Assembly: GCF_000473205.1 (NCBI RefSeq)
Contig: NZ_KI421507.1
Location: 3,395,057 to 3,459,056 of the forward strand
Direction of reading: 5' to 3'
Length of the DNA stretch: 64,000 nucleotides
Source: Pseudophaeobacter arcticus DSM 23566
GTDB lineage: Bacteria > Pseudomonadota > Alphaproteobacteria > Rhodobacterales > Rhodobacteraceae
The translations under genes were made by a program, and so were the position numbers. Positions 43,688 to 51,900 of the stretch are shown here, in pieces (position 1 is the stretch's first letter; the number at the start of each line of letters is the position of its first letter). The notes below the pieces were generated by a model that was not told where the DNA came from, ran no database searches, and worked only from the letters and a program-made list of their open reading frames with translations.

Positions 43688-44772
43688 GACGGCTTTGACC
43701 CTTTTGCAGAGAGTCTTGCCTCCAGCGTCTCCAGCCGCGCAACCAATGCTACGTTTTGCTTGTTCATCGTTTTGCGCAGCGCATCTATCTCTGCCAACAG
43801 CAGACCGGCAAAGAGCCAGCCATCAGAAGCGGGGCCTGCGTCCTGCACCGGCAGCTGCCCGCGAAATTGTTCCAATGTATCTGCAAACTCCGGCAGTTCC
43901 TGCGCCAGTTGATCCAAACCCCCAAGCGTCCGGGCGCGCACCTGTTCAAAGGCATCACCAGAGCGGGCGAAACCCTCAACCTGTTCCTCCTGAAAATAGC
44001 TGCTAAAGCGATCCCGCGTCGTATTTATGGCCCAGTCAGAGGCCCTGGAGTTTTGCAAAATTCGCACCACTTCGAGGGTCTCATCGTCAATGCGGGGGTT
44101 CGGATCCCCAGGTAAGAGGGTCAGGCCGTGATCTGGCATTTCAATACCAAAGATCGACAAAAAGTCGCGAAACAGCGCGTTGTCTTTGCGGCTCTCTTTG
44201 CTGTAGCGCCGCAGAATTATTGACTGAGCACCAAACAACGAAATCCACGGCCGCAAAGCCAGGGCATAGTCGTAGTGCACGGGTTCGATCGACTGCGAGA
44301 TCGCTGCATTGAAGGAGGGCGTTTTGCAGCCCATCTTGACCAACTGGTTATACCAGGACCTCAGGTGGCTCTCTGGCGCCCTCAGATAGGCAATGACTTT
44401 GATGTCGATATCCGGTGCCGTTTCCACGATCTGCTTCAGGTCTGCAACCGCCTGAGGAAAACACCCCAAACGCATCAGCTCTTCGGTACTTACGATCATG
44501 CGAGACCGCTTGCTGGCGCGCAGCTCTTCAAACAGCGCTGCCCAGACCTGTTGCGGCGTCTCGGGTTTGGCGTAGCCATGCAACAAATCTTTCACCCCTG
44601 CGGCCTGATACAGGCTAAAGGCCAGGTCGGAGTGTTTGGAGTATTCTTGTTTGGTCTTCGCATAGAGCAGATCGTGCTGCCTCAGCAGTTTTGGGTTCAG
44701 ATACAAGAATTCCTGAATGGCCGTCGTACCGGTTTTGAAGTGACCGATGTGGAGAAATAAAGTCTTGCGCAT
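43684..44772 (-). CDS. Sulfotransferase-like P-loop protein with coiled-coil tail
   Basis: 362 aa. The N-terminus T-L-F-L-H-I-G-H-F-K-T-G-T-T-A-I-Q-E-F-L is the sulfotransferase-type 5'-phosphosulfate loop, followed by I-V-S-T-E-E-L, I-A-Y-L-R-A-P-E-S-H-L-R-S-W-Y (3'-phosphate-binding arginine and serine) and Y-A-L-A-L-R-P-W. The last ~40 residues are a heptad-like helix (L-L-L-A-E-I-D-A-L-R-K-T-M). The start at 44772 is by homology; GAGG is only 2 nt before the ATG, so the start is uncertain. Overlaps the GT4 gene downstream by 4 bp. Likely sulfates the glycan made by that region. Confidence 0.72.
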   Translation of the reverse strand: MRKTLFLHIGHFKTGTTAIQEFLYLNPKLLRQHDLLYAKTKQEYSKHSDLAFSLYQAAGVKDLLHGYAKPETPQQVWAALFEELRASKRSRMIVSTEELMRLGCFPQAVADLKQIVETAPDIDIKVIAYLRAPESHLRSWYNQLVKMGCKTPSFNAAISQSIEPVHYDYALALRPWISLFGAQSIILRRYSKESRKDNALFRDFLSIFGIEMPDHGLTLLPGDPNPRIDDETLEVVRILQNSRASDWAINTTRDRFSSYFQEEQVEGFARSGDAFEQVRARTLGGLDQLAQELPEFADTLEQFRGQLPVQDAGPASDGWLFAGLLLAEIDALRKTMNKQNVALVARLETLEARLSAKGSKPS

Positions 44773-44886
44773 AGCCTCATCAGTTACTGTAAGTCCGTTA
44801 AAAGGACCAGTCGCTCTCAGGGGCTTTTTCCCCCTCACCCACAGGCTGTCAAGCCCAAGCCTTTTTTCCAGTCTCCCCCCCTTACT

Positions 44887-45306
44887 TCAAGGGTCGCAAG
44901 CCGCACAGTTTTCTTTGTGGGTCGTTTTTCTTTGTGCGTCGTTCGCAATTTGGTCGGGTCCGTAAACGCGCTGGCGGCAACTGCAGACAGGCCCGGCACG
45001 GTCAAGCCCCCAACCACGCCATAGCCGTGACCGCAGATCCTTCACCTCAGGCGATGTCGCCTGACGCGCTGTGTCGCCGGAAAGACGACGCTTTCCAGCC
45101 TCAAGGAATTCCTTCGACCAAGTGTAATACAGGCTGTCAGAGATACCCTCGCGGCGACATAACGCCGAGATGCTTTCCTCCCCGCGCAATCCGGCCAAAA
45201 CAATGCGAATCTTCTCCTCCGCTGAATAGGTCTGGCGGGTCTTGCGGCGGATGTTTTTGACCAGCTTGTCAGCTGCGTCTTTCGATGTTCCGGGCGTCTT
45301 GTTCAA
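44887..45306 (-). pseudogene. Truncated IS3-family orfA (transposase helix-turn-helix subunit)
   Basis: Residues 1-~92 are a standard IS3-type OrfA: K-T-P-G-T-S-K-D-A-A-D-K-L-V-K, Y-S-A-E-E-K-I-R-I-V-L-A-G-L-R-G-E-E-S-I, C-R-R-E-G-I-S, L-Y-Y-T-W-S-K-E-F-L-E-A-G-K-R-R-L-S-G-D-T-A-R-Q-A-T. After K-D-L-R the frame departs from the family into unrelated residues (S-R-L-W-R-G-W), and no orfB with a D-D-E domain follows. It is a dead remnant joined to other DNA at about 45030. Confidence 0.8.
44909..44941. repeat. Short direct repeat beside the IS remnant
   Basis: TTTTCTTTGTGGGTCG (44909-44924) and TTTTCTTTGTGCGTCG (44926-44941) are two near-identical 16-mers, 17 bp apart. They lie just beyond the break in orfA. 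Confidence 0.6.
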
Positions 45307-45345
45307 ATCCTCAAATCTGTCCCACAGGTGCTGACGTCAGACAAC
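45030..45345 (-). mobile_element. IS3-family insertion sequence remnant
   Basis: This covers the recognisable orfA and its short upstream leader. The left break is at about 45030 where the orfA similarity stops; the right end is placed only roughly near 45340, where TGTCTGACGTCAG-like sequence (minus strand) could be the terminal repeat. No matching left end or target duplication is visible. Confidence 0.6.
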
Positions 45346-45823
45346 ATTCGGGAAACACCACGGATGAAACAAAGTCCAACCCTGCGAAGGTCTTTGAAAC
45401 CGGGAACGAAGCCGCCCCCTACAATGACCTTTTCAACCACGCGCGGTCTGTTCCCCTCGCCTTTTTTGCCACTTTGGAAACGGTAAAAGACAGAGGCGGC
45501 TATACCCAGGCTGAGGTCGGTTATCGGACCTGGGATAAATATACTCTTCAAATGGCGGCCAAACGCAAACTGCCTTTTGAGGGTGTCAAAGCCATCCTGC
45601 AAGACGACTCCAAGCGAACAAACACAACACAACACAAGACCTTACGGCTCTGCTTGAAGACCTCCCCAAACTGAAACACACGCCCAAAGAAATGTGGGGC
45701 CGTGCCACCGAAGTCTTGAGAAGCTTGCGTCTGAATGGCGTCGGGGCTGGAAACGAAAATACGATCCTGACCGAAGACCAAGCCTGGCGCGCGGTCAAAC
45801 TGAAGGCCCGCGCACAGGGGTGA
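45345..45823 (+). pseudogene. Frameshifted, 5'-truncated gene of unknown family
   Basis: Frame 1 runs from the IS edge through F-N-H-A-R-S-V-P-L-A-F-F-A-T-L, G-Y-T-Q-A-E-V-G-Y-R-T-W-D-K-Y and P-F-E-G-V-K-A-I-L-Q-D-D to three tandem AACAC units (45621-45635). Frame 2 takes over after them with L-T-A-L-L-E-D-L-P-K-L-K-H-T-P-K-E-M-W and ends at TGA 45821-45823. Removal of one 5-bp unit fuses the two frames exactly (T-T-Q-D-L-T). I recognise no family. The N-terminus is lost against the IS remnant. Confidence 0.6.
45621..45635. repeat. Pentanucleotide repeat (AACAC)3 at the frameshift
   Basis: Three perfect copies. Five bases change the reading frame, so the copy number switches the surrounding gene on or off. 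Confidence 0.75.
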
Positions 45824-45825
45824 TG

Positions 45826-47013
45826 CTAGCCGTTTAGAACACGCACTTCAGCGGCCCAACCCATGTCCTGTATTTGCTGCCGAATTTCGTCTTCGTAGTT
45901 CGGATTCATGATGATCACGGTACCAACGCCACGAGACTTTGCCGTCTCTGGCGAAACGATCATGGTGCCGCTAACCGGCATGAAGCACCCCTGTTTGGCG
46001 ACATTCAGGTCAATCACACAGTCAATGGGCGCGTTCTCGGCAGTGTTGAACAAGAGTGAAAAGGTAACCCCTTTTGAGGCCCCGCCCCAAAGCGCAACGG
46101 GCGCAATTGCCCTGCGGCCCTCAAAGTACGTGGTCCATTCCGCCATCATCTGACGTTTGTTTTCCAGGTAGTTCAGGCCCAATTGTCCCGAGGGTTCCGC
46201 AGGCTTTGCTTGAACTGGTGTTTCTGGGGTCCGCGCCGCAATCCACATGTATTGACCATCATAGACCGGCTCCACATCGCACTCCAAACCCTGCTGAGCC
46301 AGGAGAAAACGGATGGAGTCCGGCGTATAGATAGAACAATGCTCGTAGAAGAAATCCTGAAATGCAGTGTGCTCCAGGATCCAGTTCGCGTCTGGCGTTT
46401 CGATAAATAGCGTCCGCCCCGGCGCCAGAGCCGCCGCCAAGGCTGTTGCAAAATTCTGGACATCCGCCACATGTTCTATCGTGTGCCGGGAGCAAACCAC
46501 ATTGGCCTCGGCAGGAATCTGATCTGTATTTTGCGGCGAGAAAAAGTTACGATAGACCTTGGCTCCATCCGGCAACTTGTCTTCTCCGGTAAAGGAAGGA
46601 TCAAACCCTGTCGCCGATTTCATCCGCCCACCAGCCCGCTTGTGAACCAGGCTCAGAAAGTCGCCTTCGCCGCATCCGATCTCAACATAGTGGATATCTG
46701 TACCCTCAGGCACGGATGCGATGACACGATCCGCCATCGCATCCAGATGTGCCAAGTAATAGGCTGAGGAAGTGACGTCATTGTTGTAGGTTTCATCGTA
46801 AGAGATCCGAGCAGGGTCAAAAGAGGCGTTCCACACAAAGCTGCAGTTGGCACAGCGGACCATAGTGATTGCACCTTGCGGAAATGCGACCGCTTCAGCC
46901 TGTGTCGGGAGTGCTACATTTTGCAAAGACGGGATATTGGGGCGTTCATCGAGCAACAGGTTGCTTTCAATGTTTGCACAAACGGGGCACGGACAGGCAC
47001 TAGCTGATGTCAT
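45826..47013 (-). CDS. Class I SAM-dependent methyltransferase, sugar C-methyltransferase-like
   Basis: 395 aa. N-terminal zinc-binding pairs C-P-V-C and C-A-N-C, a SAM-binding domain with Y-V-E-I-G-C-G-E-G-D-F near residue 110, H-T-I-E-H-V at the active-site helix, and a C-terminal domain (L-W-G-G-A-S-K-G-V) typical of the TylC3-type C-methyltransferase group. Same architecture as the methyltransferase at 49540, but with a divergent C-terminus. Divergent from rfbF with about 160 bp between, so probably expressed with the CDP-sugar operon. Sugar C- versus other methylation cannot be settled by eye. Confidence 0.8.
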   Translation of the reverse strand: MTSASACPCPVCANIESNLLLDERPNIPSLQNVALPTQAEAVAFPQGAITMVRCANCSFVWNASFDPARISYDETYNNDVTSSAYYLAHLDAMADRVIASVPEGTDIHYVEIGCGEGDFLSLVHKRAGGRMKSATGFDPSFTGEDKLPDGAKVYRNFFSPQNTDQIPAEANVVCSRHTIEHVADVQNFATALAAALAPGRTLFIETPDANWILEHTAFQDFFYEHCSIYTPDSIRFLLAQQGLECDVEPVYDGQYMWIAARTPETPVQAKPAEPSGQLGLNYLENKRQMMAEWTTYFEGRRAIAPVALWGGASKGVTFSLLFNTAENAPIDCVIDLNVAKQGCFMPVSGTMIVSPETAKSRGVGTVIIMNPNYEDEIRQQIQDMGWAAEVRVLNG

Positions 47014-47175
47014 TTTGTCCTCTTGTTTTACTGATCACAGCGCTGTTATTGATGCACAGTCGTTGAATTTGCTATGTAAATTTTCTTGGTTTGAAACCGT
47101 TCACTTGAGATGAGTTACATCATCTTTACGCGTTCCAGTTGCCCTTACCTATGCGAAAAATGAGAAATGTAAAAT

Positions 47176-47949
47176 ATGACAAAAGCAGTAATTTTGGCTG
47201 GTGGGCTGGGCACTCGGATCAGCGAAGAGTCCCACATGCGCCCCAAACCTATGATCGAAATCGGTGGGCGACCCATTTTGTGGCACATCATGAAGATCTA
47301 CTCGCATTTTGGCGTCAATGACTTTGTGATCTGCTGTGGCTATCGCGGCTATATGATAAAAGAGTATTTTGCGAATTATTTCTTGCACATGTCGGATGTT
47401 ACCTTCGACATGTCAAACAATCAAATGCACGTGCATAATCAGCGCTCAGAGCCCTGGAAAGTCACTCTTGTTGACACTGGTGAGCACACCCAAACCGGCG
47501 GCCGCGTAAAGCGAATTCGCGACCATCTGGATGATACATTCTGCCTGACCTATGGCGATGGCTTGAGCAACATCAACATTGCCGATCTGATCGCCTTTCA
47601 CAAAAGTGAGGGGCGCGTTGCCACGATCTCAGCGGTTCAACCAGAAGGCCGTTTTGGCTCGCTGGAAATCGTAGGCACAAAAATCAACCGTTTTCTCGAA
47701 AAACCCAAGGGTGATGGTCAGTGGGTCAGCGGTGGCTTTATGGTTTGCGAGCCAGAGCTGTTGGACCATATTGAAGGTGATGCAACCATTCTGGAACAGG
47801 GTCCGCTGATGGGTCTGGCCGACAAAGGCCAGCTCTCCGTCCGCAAGCACGATGGGTTTTGGGCCGCGATGGATACGCTACGGGATCGAAATGCGCTGGA
47901 AGCGATGTGGGCTGACAAGAAAAACGCCCCCTGGCGGGTCTGGGCGTAA
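47176..47949 (+). CDS. rfbF: Glucose-1-phosphate cytidylyltransferase
   Basis: 257 aa. Makes CDP-glucose from glucose 1-phosphate and CTP. Nucleotide-binding G-G-L-G-T-R-I-S-E-E-S-H-M-R-P-K-P-M near residue 9, G-G-R-P-I-L-W-H-I-M-K, Y-G-D-G-L-S-N and F-L-E-K-P-K-G-D-G-Q-W-V-S-G-G-F agree with RfbF throughout. First gene of a tightly overlapping operon that runs to 51611. Confidence 0.95.
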   Translation: MTKAVILAGGLGTRISEESHMRPKPMIEIGGRPILWHIMKIYSHFGVNDFVICCGYRGYMIKEYFANYFLHMSDVTFDMSNNQMHVHNQRSEPWKVTLVDTGEHTQTGGRVKRIRDHLDDTFCLTYGDGLSNINIADLIAFHKSEGRVATISAVQPEGRFGSLEIVGTKINRFLEKPKGDGQWVSGGFMVCEPELLDHIEGDATILEQGPLMGLADKGQLSVRKHDGFWAAMDTLRDRNALEAMWADKKNAPWRVWA

Positions 47950-47951
47950 AC

Positions 47952-48998
47952 ATGTCTGATTTCTGGCAGGGCAAGCGCGTTTTTCTTACCGGGCACACCG
48001 GCTTCAAAGGCAGCTGGATGGCGCTGTGGCTGTCCCAGATGGGGGCACAGGTCACGGGCTACGCGCTGCCCCCTGACACCGAACTGGCTTTGTTTGACCA
48101 GTTTGACATTGCCAGCCGCACCCATAGTCAGTTTGGCGATATCAATTCTTACGATGCCCTGCGCGCTGCTGTGGACGCAGCAAAGCCTGATATTGTCTTT
48201 CACTTGGCCGCCCAGTCGCTGGTGCTGCGCGGCTACAGCGACACGCTTACGACATGGCAAACAAATGTCATGGGAACAGCAAACCTATTCGAAGCTCTTC
48301 GCGTTCTAAAGCGCCCGGCAACTGTGATCGCGATCACCACAGACAAAGTGTATCGAAACAACGAAACCAATCATGCCTTCGTCGAGGATGATCCGCTTGG
48401 CGGGATTGATCCCTACAGCGCCTCCAAGGCCGGTTCTGAACTGGTCATCAACAGCTACAGATCTGTATTTTCGCAAGAAAAACACCAAATTAGATTAGCA
48501 TCAGCGCGGGCTGGCAACGTAATTGGCGGCGGGGATTGGTGTGAAAACCGTCTGGTTCCTGACATCGCCCGCGCACTGATTGCACAAAAGCCCCTGCTGA
48601 CCCGCAATCCCAATGCCGTACGTCCCTGGCAACATGTGCTGGAACCCTTGGCCGGCTACATGCAATTGGCGGAGCTCTTACATGCCGATCCGCAGTTTGC
48701 TGATGCCTATAACTTTGGCCCAGACATCACTGACAACCGCACGGTTCAGGATGTCATCATAGAAGCGCTCAAATCCTGGCCGGGAACCTACGCGCCAACA
48801 CCTAACAGCGACATGCCACATGAAGCCAATCTGTTGATGTTGAATATCGACAAAGCCAAAAATAAACTGGGCTGGGCACCGCGCTGGAACTTTGAAACAG
48901 CGGTATCTAAAACCATGCAGTGGTATCGCCAAACCCATGAAGGGGCGGACCCTGTTGACCTGTCTTTGGGCCAGATTGCAGAGTTCACCCGCTCATGA
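47952..48998 (+). CDS. rfbG: CDP-glucose 4,6-dehydratase
   Basis: 348-aa extended SDR converting CDP-glucose to CDP-4-keto-6-deoxyglucose. G-H-T-G-F-K-G-S-W at the start (RfbG signature with the characteristic W), V-F-H-L-A-A-Q-S-L-V, T-T-D-K-V-Y and the catalytic Y-S-A-S-K. Starts 2 bp after rfbF and overlaps the next gene by ATGA. Confidence 0.95.
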   Translation: MSDFWQGKRVFLTGHTGFKGSWMALWLSQMGAQVTGYALPPDTELALFDQFDIASRTHSQFGDINSYDALRAAVDAAKPDIVFHLAAQSLVLRGYSDTLTTWQTNVMGTANLFEALRVLKRPATVIAITTDKVYRNNETNHAFVEDDPLGGIDPYSASKAGSELVINSYRSVFSQEKHQIRLASARAGNVIGGGDWCENRLVPDIARALIAQKPLLTRNPNAVRPWQHVLEPLAGYMQLAELLHADPQFADAYNFGPDITDNRTVQDVIIEALKSWPGTYAPTPNSDMPHEANLLMLNIDKAKNKLGWAPRWNFETAVSKTMQWYRQTHEGADPVDLSLGQIAEFTRS

Positions 48999-49543
48999 AA
49001 ATCATGCCTCTCTCGATCGCGGGTGCCTACCATATTGTGCCCGAAAAACGTGGGGACAACCGCGGAGCCTTTGCCCGACTGTTTTGCACAGACCGCTTTG
49101 ACGCGGCTGGGCTGAATACCAAATGGGTGCAGATGAATCTGTCCCGCAGTTCGCAACAAGGCACAGTGCGCGGCCTGCACTTTCAGCGCCCTCCGTTCAG
49201 CGAGATCAAGCTGGTGCGCGCAGTTACTGGCAGGGTCTATGATGTCGTGGTTGACCTGCGTGAGGGGTCAAAGACCTATGGTGCGCATTGTGGCGTGACC
49301 TTAGACAGCGACCAGATGGACACTCTCTATATTCCGCAGGGCTGCGCCCACGGATTTCAAACGCTGACCGATAATGTGGAATTACATTACATGCATTCGG
49401 CGCCTTATGCTCCTGATCACGAAGACGGCGTGCGGTTTGACGATCCGACACTTGCAATTCGCTGGCCGCTGTCCGTCACCGAAACATCGCCGCGCGATCG
49501 CGCGCTTCCTCTTCTCTCAGATATGAAGCCGTTAATCCTATGA
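48995..49543 (+). CDS. dTDP-4-dehydrorhamnose 3,5-epimerase-like sugar epimerase
   Basis: 182 aa, RmlC-type cupin. R-G-A-F-A-R-L-F, the G-T-V-R-G-L-H-F-Q histidine motif, V-V-V-D-L-R-E-G-S with the catalytic aspartate, and P-Q-G-C-A-H-G-F. Preceded and followed by CDP-sugar genes, so the likely substrate is CDP-4-keto-6-deoxyhexose, epimerised at C3 and/or C5. Overlaps both neighbours by 4 bp. Confidence 0.85.
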   Translation: MKIMPLSIAGAYHIVPEKRGDNRGAFARLFCTDRFDAAGLNTKWVQMNLSRSSQQGTVRGLHFQRPPFSEIKLVRAVTGRVYDVVVDLREGSKTYGAHCGVTLDSDQMDTLYIPQGCAHGFQTLTDNVELHYMHSAPYAPDHEDGVRFDDPTLAIRWPLSVTETSPRDRALPLLSDMKPLIL

Positions 49544-50763
49544 AATGTCGCCATTGTAGCACTGATTTGTCGCTGAAGTTTTTGGACCTGGGTTACGCGC
49601 CCCCCTCGAACGACTACCTGTCTGCCGATGACTTGAACAAGCCAGAGGTCACCTACCCTTTGCGTGTCTTGACCTGCACCAAGTGTTGGTTGGTCCAGAC
49701 CGAAGACTATGCCGCACATGATGCCTTGTTTCGCGAGGACTACGCCTATTTTTCCTCGACCTCCAAGGGCTGGCTTGCCCACGCAGAGCAGTACTGCGCG
49801 CAGATGACCAAAAGATTGGGGTTGAATGACAGTAGTTTTGTTGTCGAGCTGGCCTCAAACGATGGCTACTTGCTGAAAAACTTTGTCGCCAAAGGCGTCC
49901 CCTGTCTGGGTGTGGAGCCGACCCGTTCGACCGCAGAGGCGGCTGAGGCATTGGGGATCCCGGTGCTGCAAGAGTTCTTTGGTGCGGATTTGGGACGCAA
50001 ACTTGCCCAAACAGGCCCCAAGGCGGATCTGATCTTGGGCAACAACGTCTATGCCCATGTGCCCGACATCAACGACTTTACCCGAGGTGTTGCTGAACTT
50101 CTGGCCGACGACGGCGTGGTTACGTTTGAATTCCCGCATCTCGGACGGCTGATACAGCACAACCAGTTCGACACCGTCTATCACGAGCATTTTTCCTATC
50201 TCGCGCTGCATCCAGTCTGCAGTATTTTCAAAGCCGCCGGCCTAAGGGTCTTTGATGTGGAAGAACTGCCAACGCATGGTGGCAGCCTGCGCGTCTTCGG
50301 CTGCCTGGACAGTGCATCTCATGTTGCGACGCAGAATGTCACAAAGATTTTGTCCGAAGAAGTTGACGCAGGCCTTTTGAATGAAGACACCTATCGCGGC
50401 TTTCAAGACCGGGCCGAGAAGGTCAAAAATGGCCTGTTGCGGTTTTTGCTGGACGCCAAAGCAGAGGGTAAAACCGTCGTCGGGTACGGGGCGGCTGCAA
50501 AGGGCAACACGCTGCTGAATTTCTGCGGTGTGGGGCCGGATCTGATCCCCTTCATCAGTGATGCTGCCCCCTCCAAAATCGGAAAATTCATGCCCGGAAG
50601 CCATATTCCGATCAAAGCTCCCGCCGCATTGGCCGCAGCCCAGCCCGACTACATTTTGATTTTACCCTGGAATATCGCGGATGAAATCATGACGCAAAAC
50701 AAAGCCTTGGCACAGAACGGCAGCATGTTTGTTATTGCCGTACCCGAGCTCAAGCTCACGTGA
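49540..50763 (+). CDS. Sugar C-methyltransferase (TylC3 type)
   Basis: 407 aa. N-terminal zinc-finger-like C-R-H-C and C-T-K-C (Methyltransf_13), SAM domain with V-V-E-L-A-S-N-D-G-Y-L-L-K near residue 106 and N-V-Y-A-H-V-P-D, the Y-H-E-H-F-S-Y motif (catalytic region), and a C-terminal domain G-Y-G-A-A-A-K-G-N-T that matches sugar C3-methyltransferases. Flanked by 4-keto sugar epimerase and reductase genes, so 3-C-methylation of the CDP-4-keto-6-deoxyhexose is the simplest role. Confidence 0.88.
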   Translation: MKCRHCSTDLSLKFLDLGYAPPSNDYLSADDLNKPEVTYPLRVLTCTKCWLVQTEDYAAHDALFREDYAYFSSTSKGWLAHAEQYCAQMTKRLGLNDSSFVVELASNDGYLLKNFVAKGVPCLGVEPTRSTAEAAEALGIPVLQEFFGADLGRKLAQTGPKADLILGNNVYAHVPDINDFTRGVAELLADDGVVTFEFPHLGRLIQHNQFDTVYHEHFSYLALHPVCSIFKAAGLRVFDVEELPTHGGSLRVFGCLDSASHVATQNVTKILSEEVDAGLLNEDTYRGFQDRAEKVKNGLLRFLLDAKAEGKTVVGYGAAAKGNTLLNFCGVGPDLIPFISDAAPSKIGKFMPGSHIPIKAPAALAAAQPDYILILPWNIADEIMTQNKALAQNGSMFVIAVPELKLT

Positions 50764-51611
50764 CACCGCGCGTTCTCATAACCGGGGCGACGGGCTTTGT
50801 TGGTCGCCAGATCCTTGCGGCTTGTGTTGCCCGCAAGGTGAACATGCGATTGGTGGTCAGAGCGGGATGGCAGGACAAACTGGGTGACCTACCAGACACT
50901 TGCGAAATTGTAGAAGTAGAAGATCTTTTTGCCCAGAGTGCCGATTGGTGGGCCGCGACCCTAACGGGGATCGACACCCTCATTCATTCCGCATGGTATA
51001 CCGAACCCGGAAAATATTTGACCTCGCCCAAGAACACCGAATGCCTGATCGGAACACTGCAAATGGCGCGCGGCGCCGTGCAAGCAGGCCTGCGCCGGTT
51101 TGTCGGGGTCGGCACCTGTATCGAATACCAGTTGGGGCCCAAAATCCTCACGCCCGAGACAGCTCTGGTGCCCAGCACGCCCTATGGTCAGGCCAAAGCC
51201 GCCGCATTTCACGCCCTAAGCGGATTGTTTGGCGAAACCAAAACCGAGTTCCTGTGGTGCCGTCTCTTCCAACCCTATGGCGAAGGAGAGCATGCACAAC
51301 GGTTGTACCCGTATTTGCACAACCGCTTGTCAGCCGGCAAAACCGTTACCTTGGGGTCCGGCAGAGAGGTGCGCGACTTTATTGATGTCAAAACCGCCGG
51401 AGCAAATATTTTTGATGCGGCGCGCGGCAAAGACGTCGGCGCGATCAACATCTGCACCGGCATCCCAAAGTCAGTCCGTGAGTTTGCCACGGAAGTTGCC
51501 CAGATATATGGTCGACCTGACCTGTTGAAATTTGGAGCGCTGGAAAGCAGTGCAAGCGATTGGGACCATATTGTCGGCCAGCCATACCAGCCCGATGTAC
51601 CAGATTCATAA
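50760..51611 (+). CDS. NAD(P)-dependent sugar 4-ketoreductase/epimerase (extended SDR)
   Basis: 283 aa from a GTG that overlaps the previous stop. Rossmann G-A-T-G-F-V-G-R-Q near the start, V-G-V-G-T-C-I-E-Y, the catalytic Y-G-Q-A-K in T-P-Y-G-Q-A-K-A-A, and L-F-Q-P-Y-G-E-G-E. By position it should be the last step, reducing the 4-keto group of the CDP-linked, C-methylated sugar. Last gene of the operon. Confidence 0.85.
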   Translation: MTPRVLITGATGFVGRQILAACVARKVNMRLVVRAGWQDKLGDLPDTCEIVEVEDLFAQSADWWAATLTGIDTLIHSAWYTEPGKYLTSPKNTECLIGTLQMARGAVQAGLRRFVGVGTCIEYQLGPKILTPETALVPSTPYGQAKAAAFHALSGLFGETKTEFLWCRLFQPYGEGEHAQRLYPYLHNRLSAGKTVTLGSGREVRDFIDVKTAGANIFDAARGKDVGAINICTGIPKSVREFATEVAQIYGRPDLLKFGALESSASDWDHIVGQPYQPDVPDS

Positions 51612-51819
51612 CGTCGGAATTGCCGAATACCTATGCCGACGAAGCACCCGTTTGGTTAGCCAACAGTTTGTCAGTTTGGAGGCTTGGGCAAATCGTTGGG
51701 CTGAAGCCACGGGTGAGGAATAGCTCCCATCGACGGGTCCACAGGATGCATATCCACGACTGGATGCGCCAAGGGGACGCAAGCCACTGACCAGTGGTCT
51801 CTCTTGTAGGAATCGGCCA

Positions 51820-51834
51820 ACCTGTATTATAGGT
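51820..51834. promoter_or_regulatory. Imperfect palindrome upstream of the GntR gene
   Basis: ACCTGTATTATAGGT is an imperfect inverted repeat 66 bp before the GntR-type ATG; a perfect CCACTG-AC-CAGTGG hairpin lies at 51784-51797. Possible autoregulatory site. Confidence 0.35.
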
Positions 51835-51900
51835 ATATAGCCACATGGATTTGCTGCGTCGCTGTCAATTCAGAACATACCAAAAAAGAGGGCCGCCAAG

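Noticed and set aside
45285..45674. 129-codon frame starting at 45285 as an intact gene
   Set aside because: Its first part lies inside the IS remnant leader and its end runs out of frame past (AACAC)3; better read as a truncated, frameshifted pseudogene.
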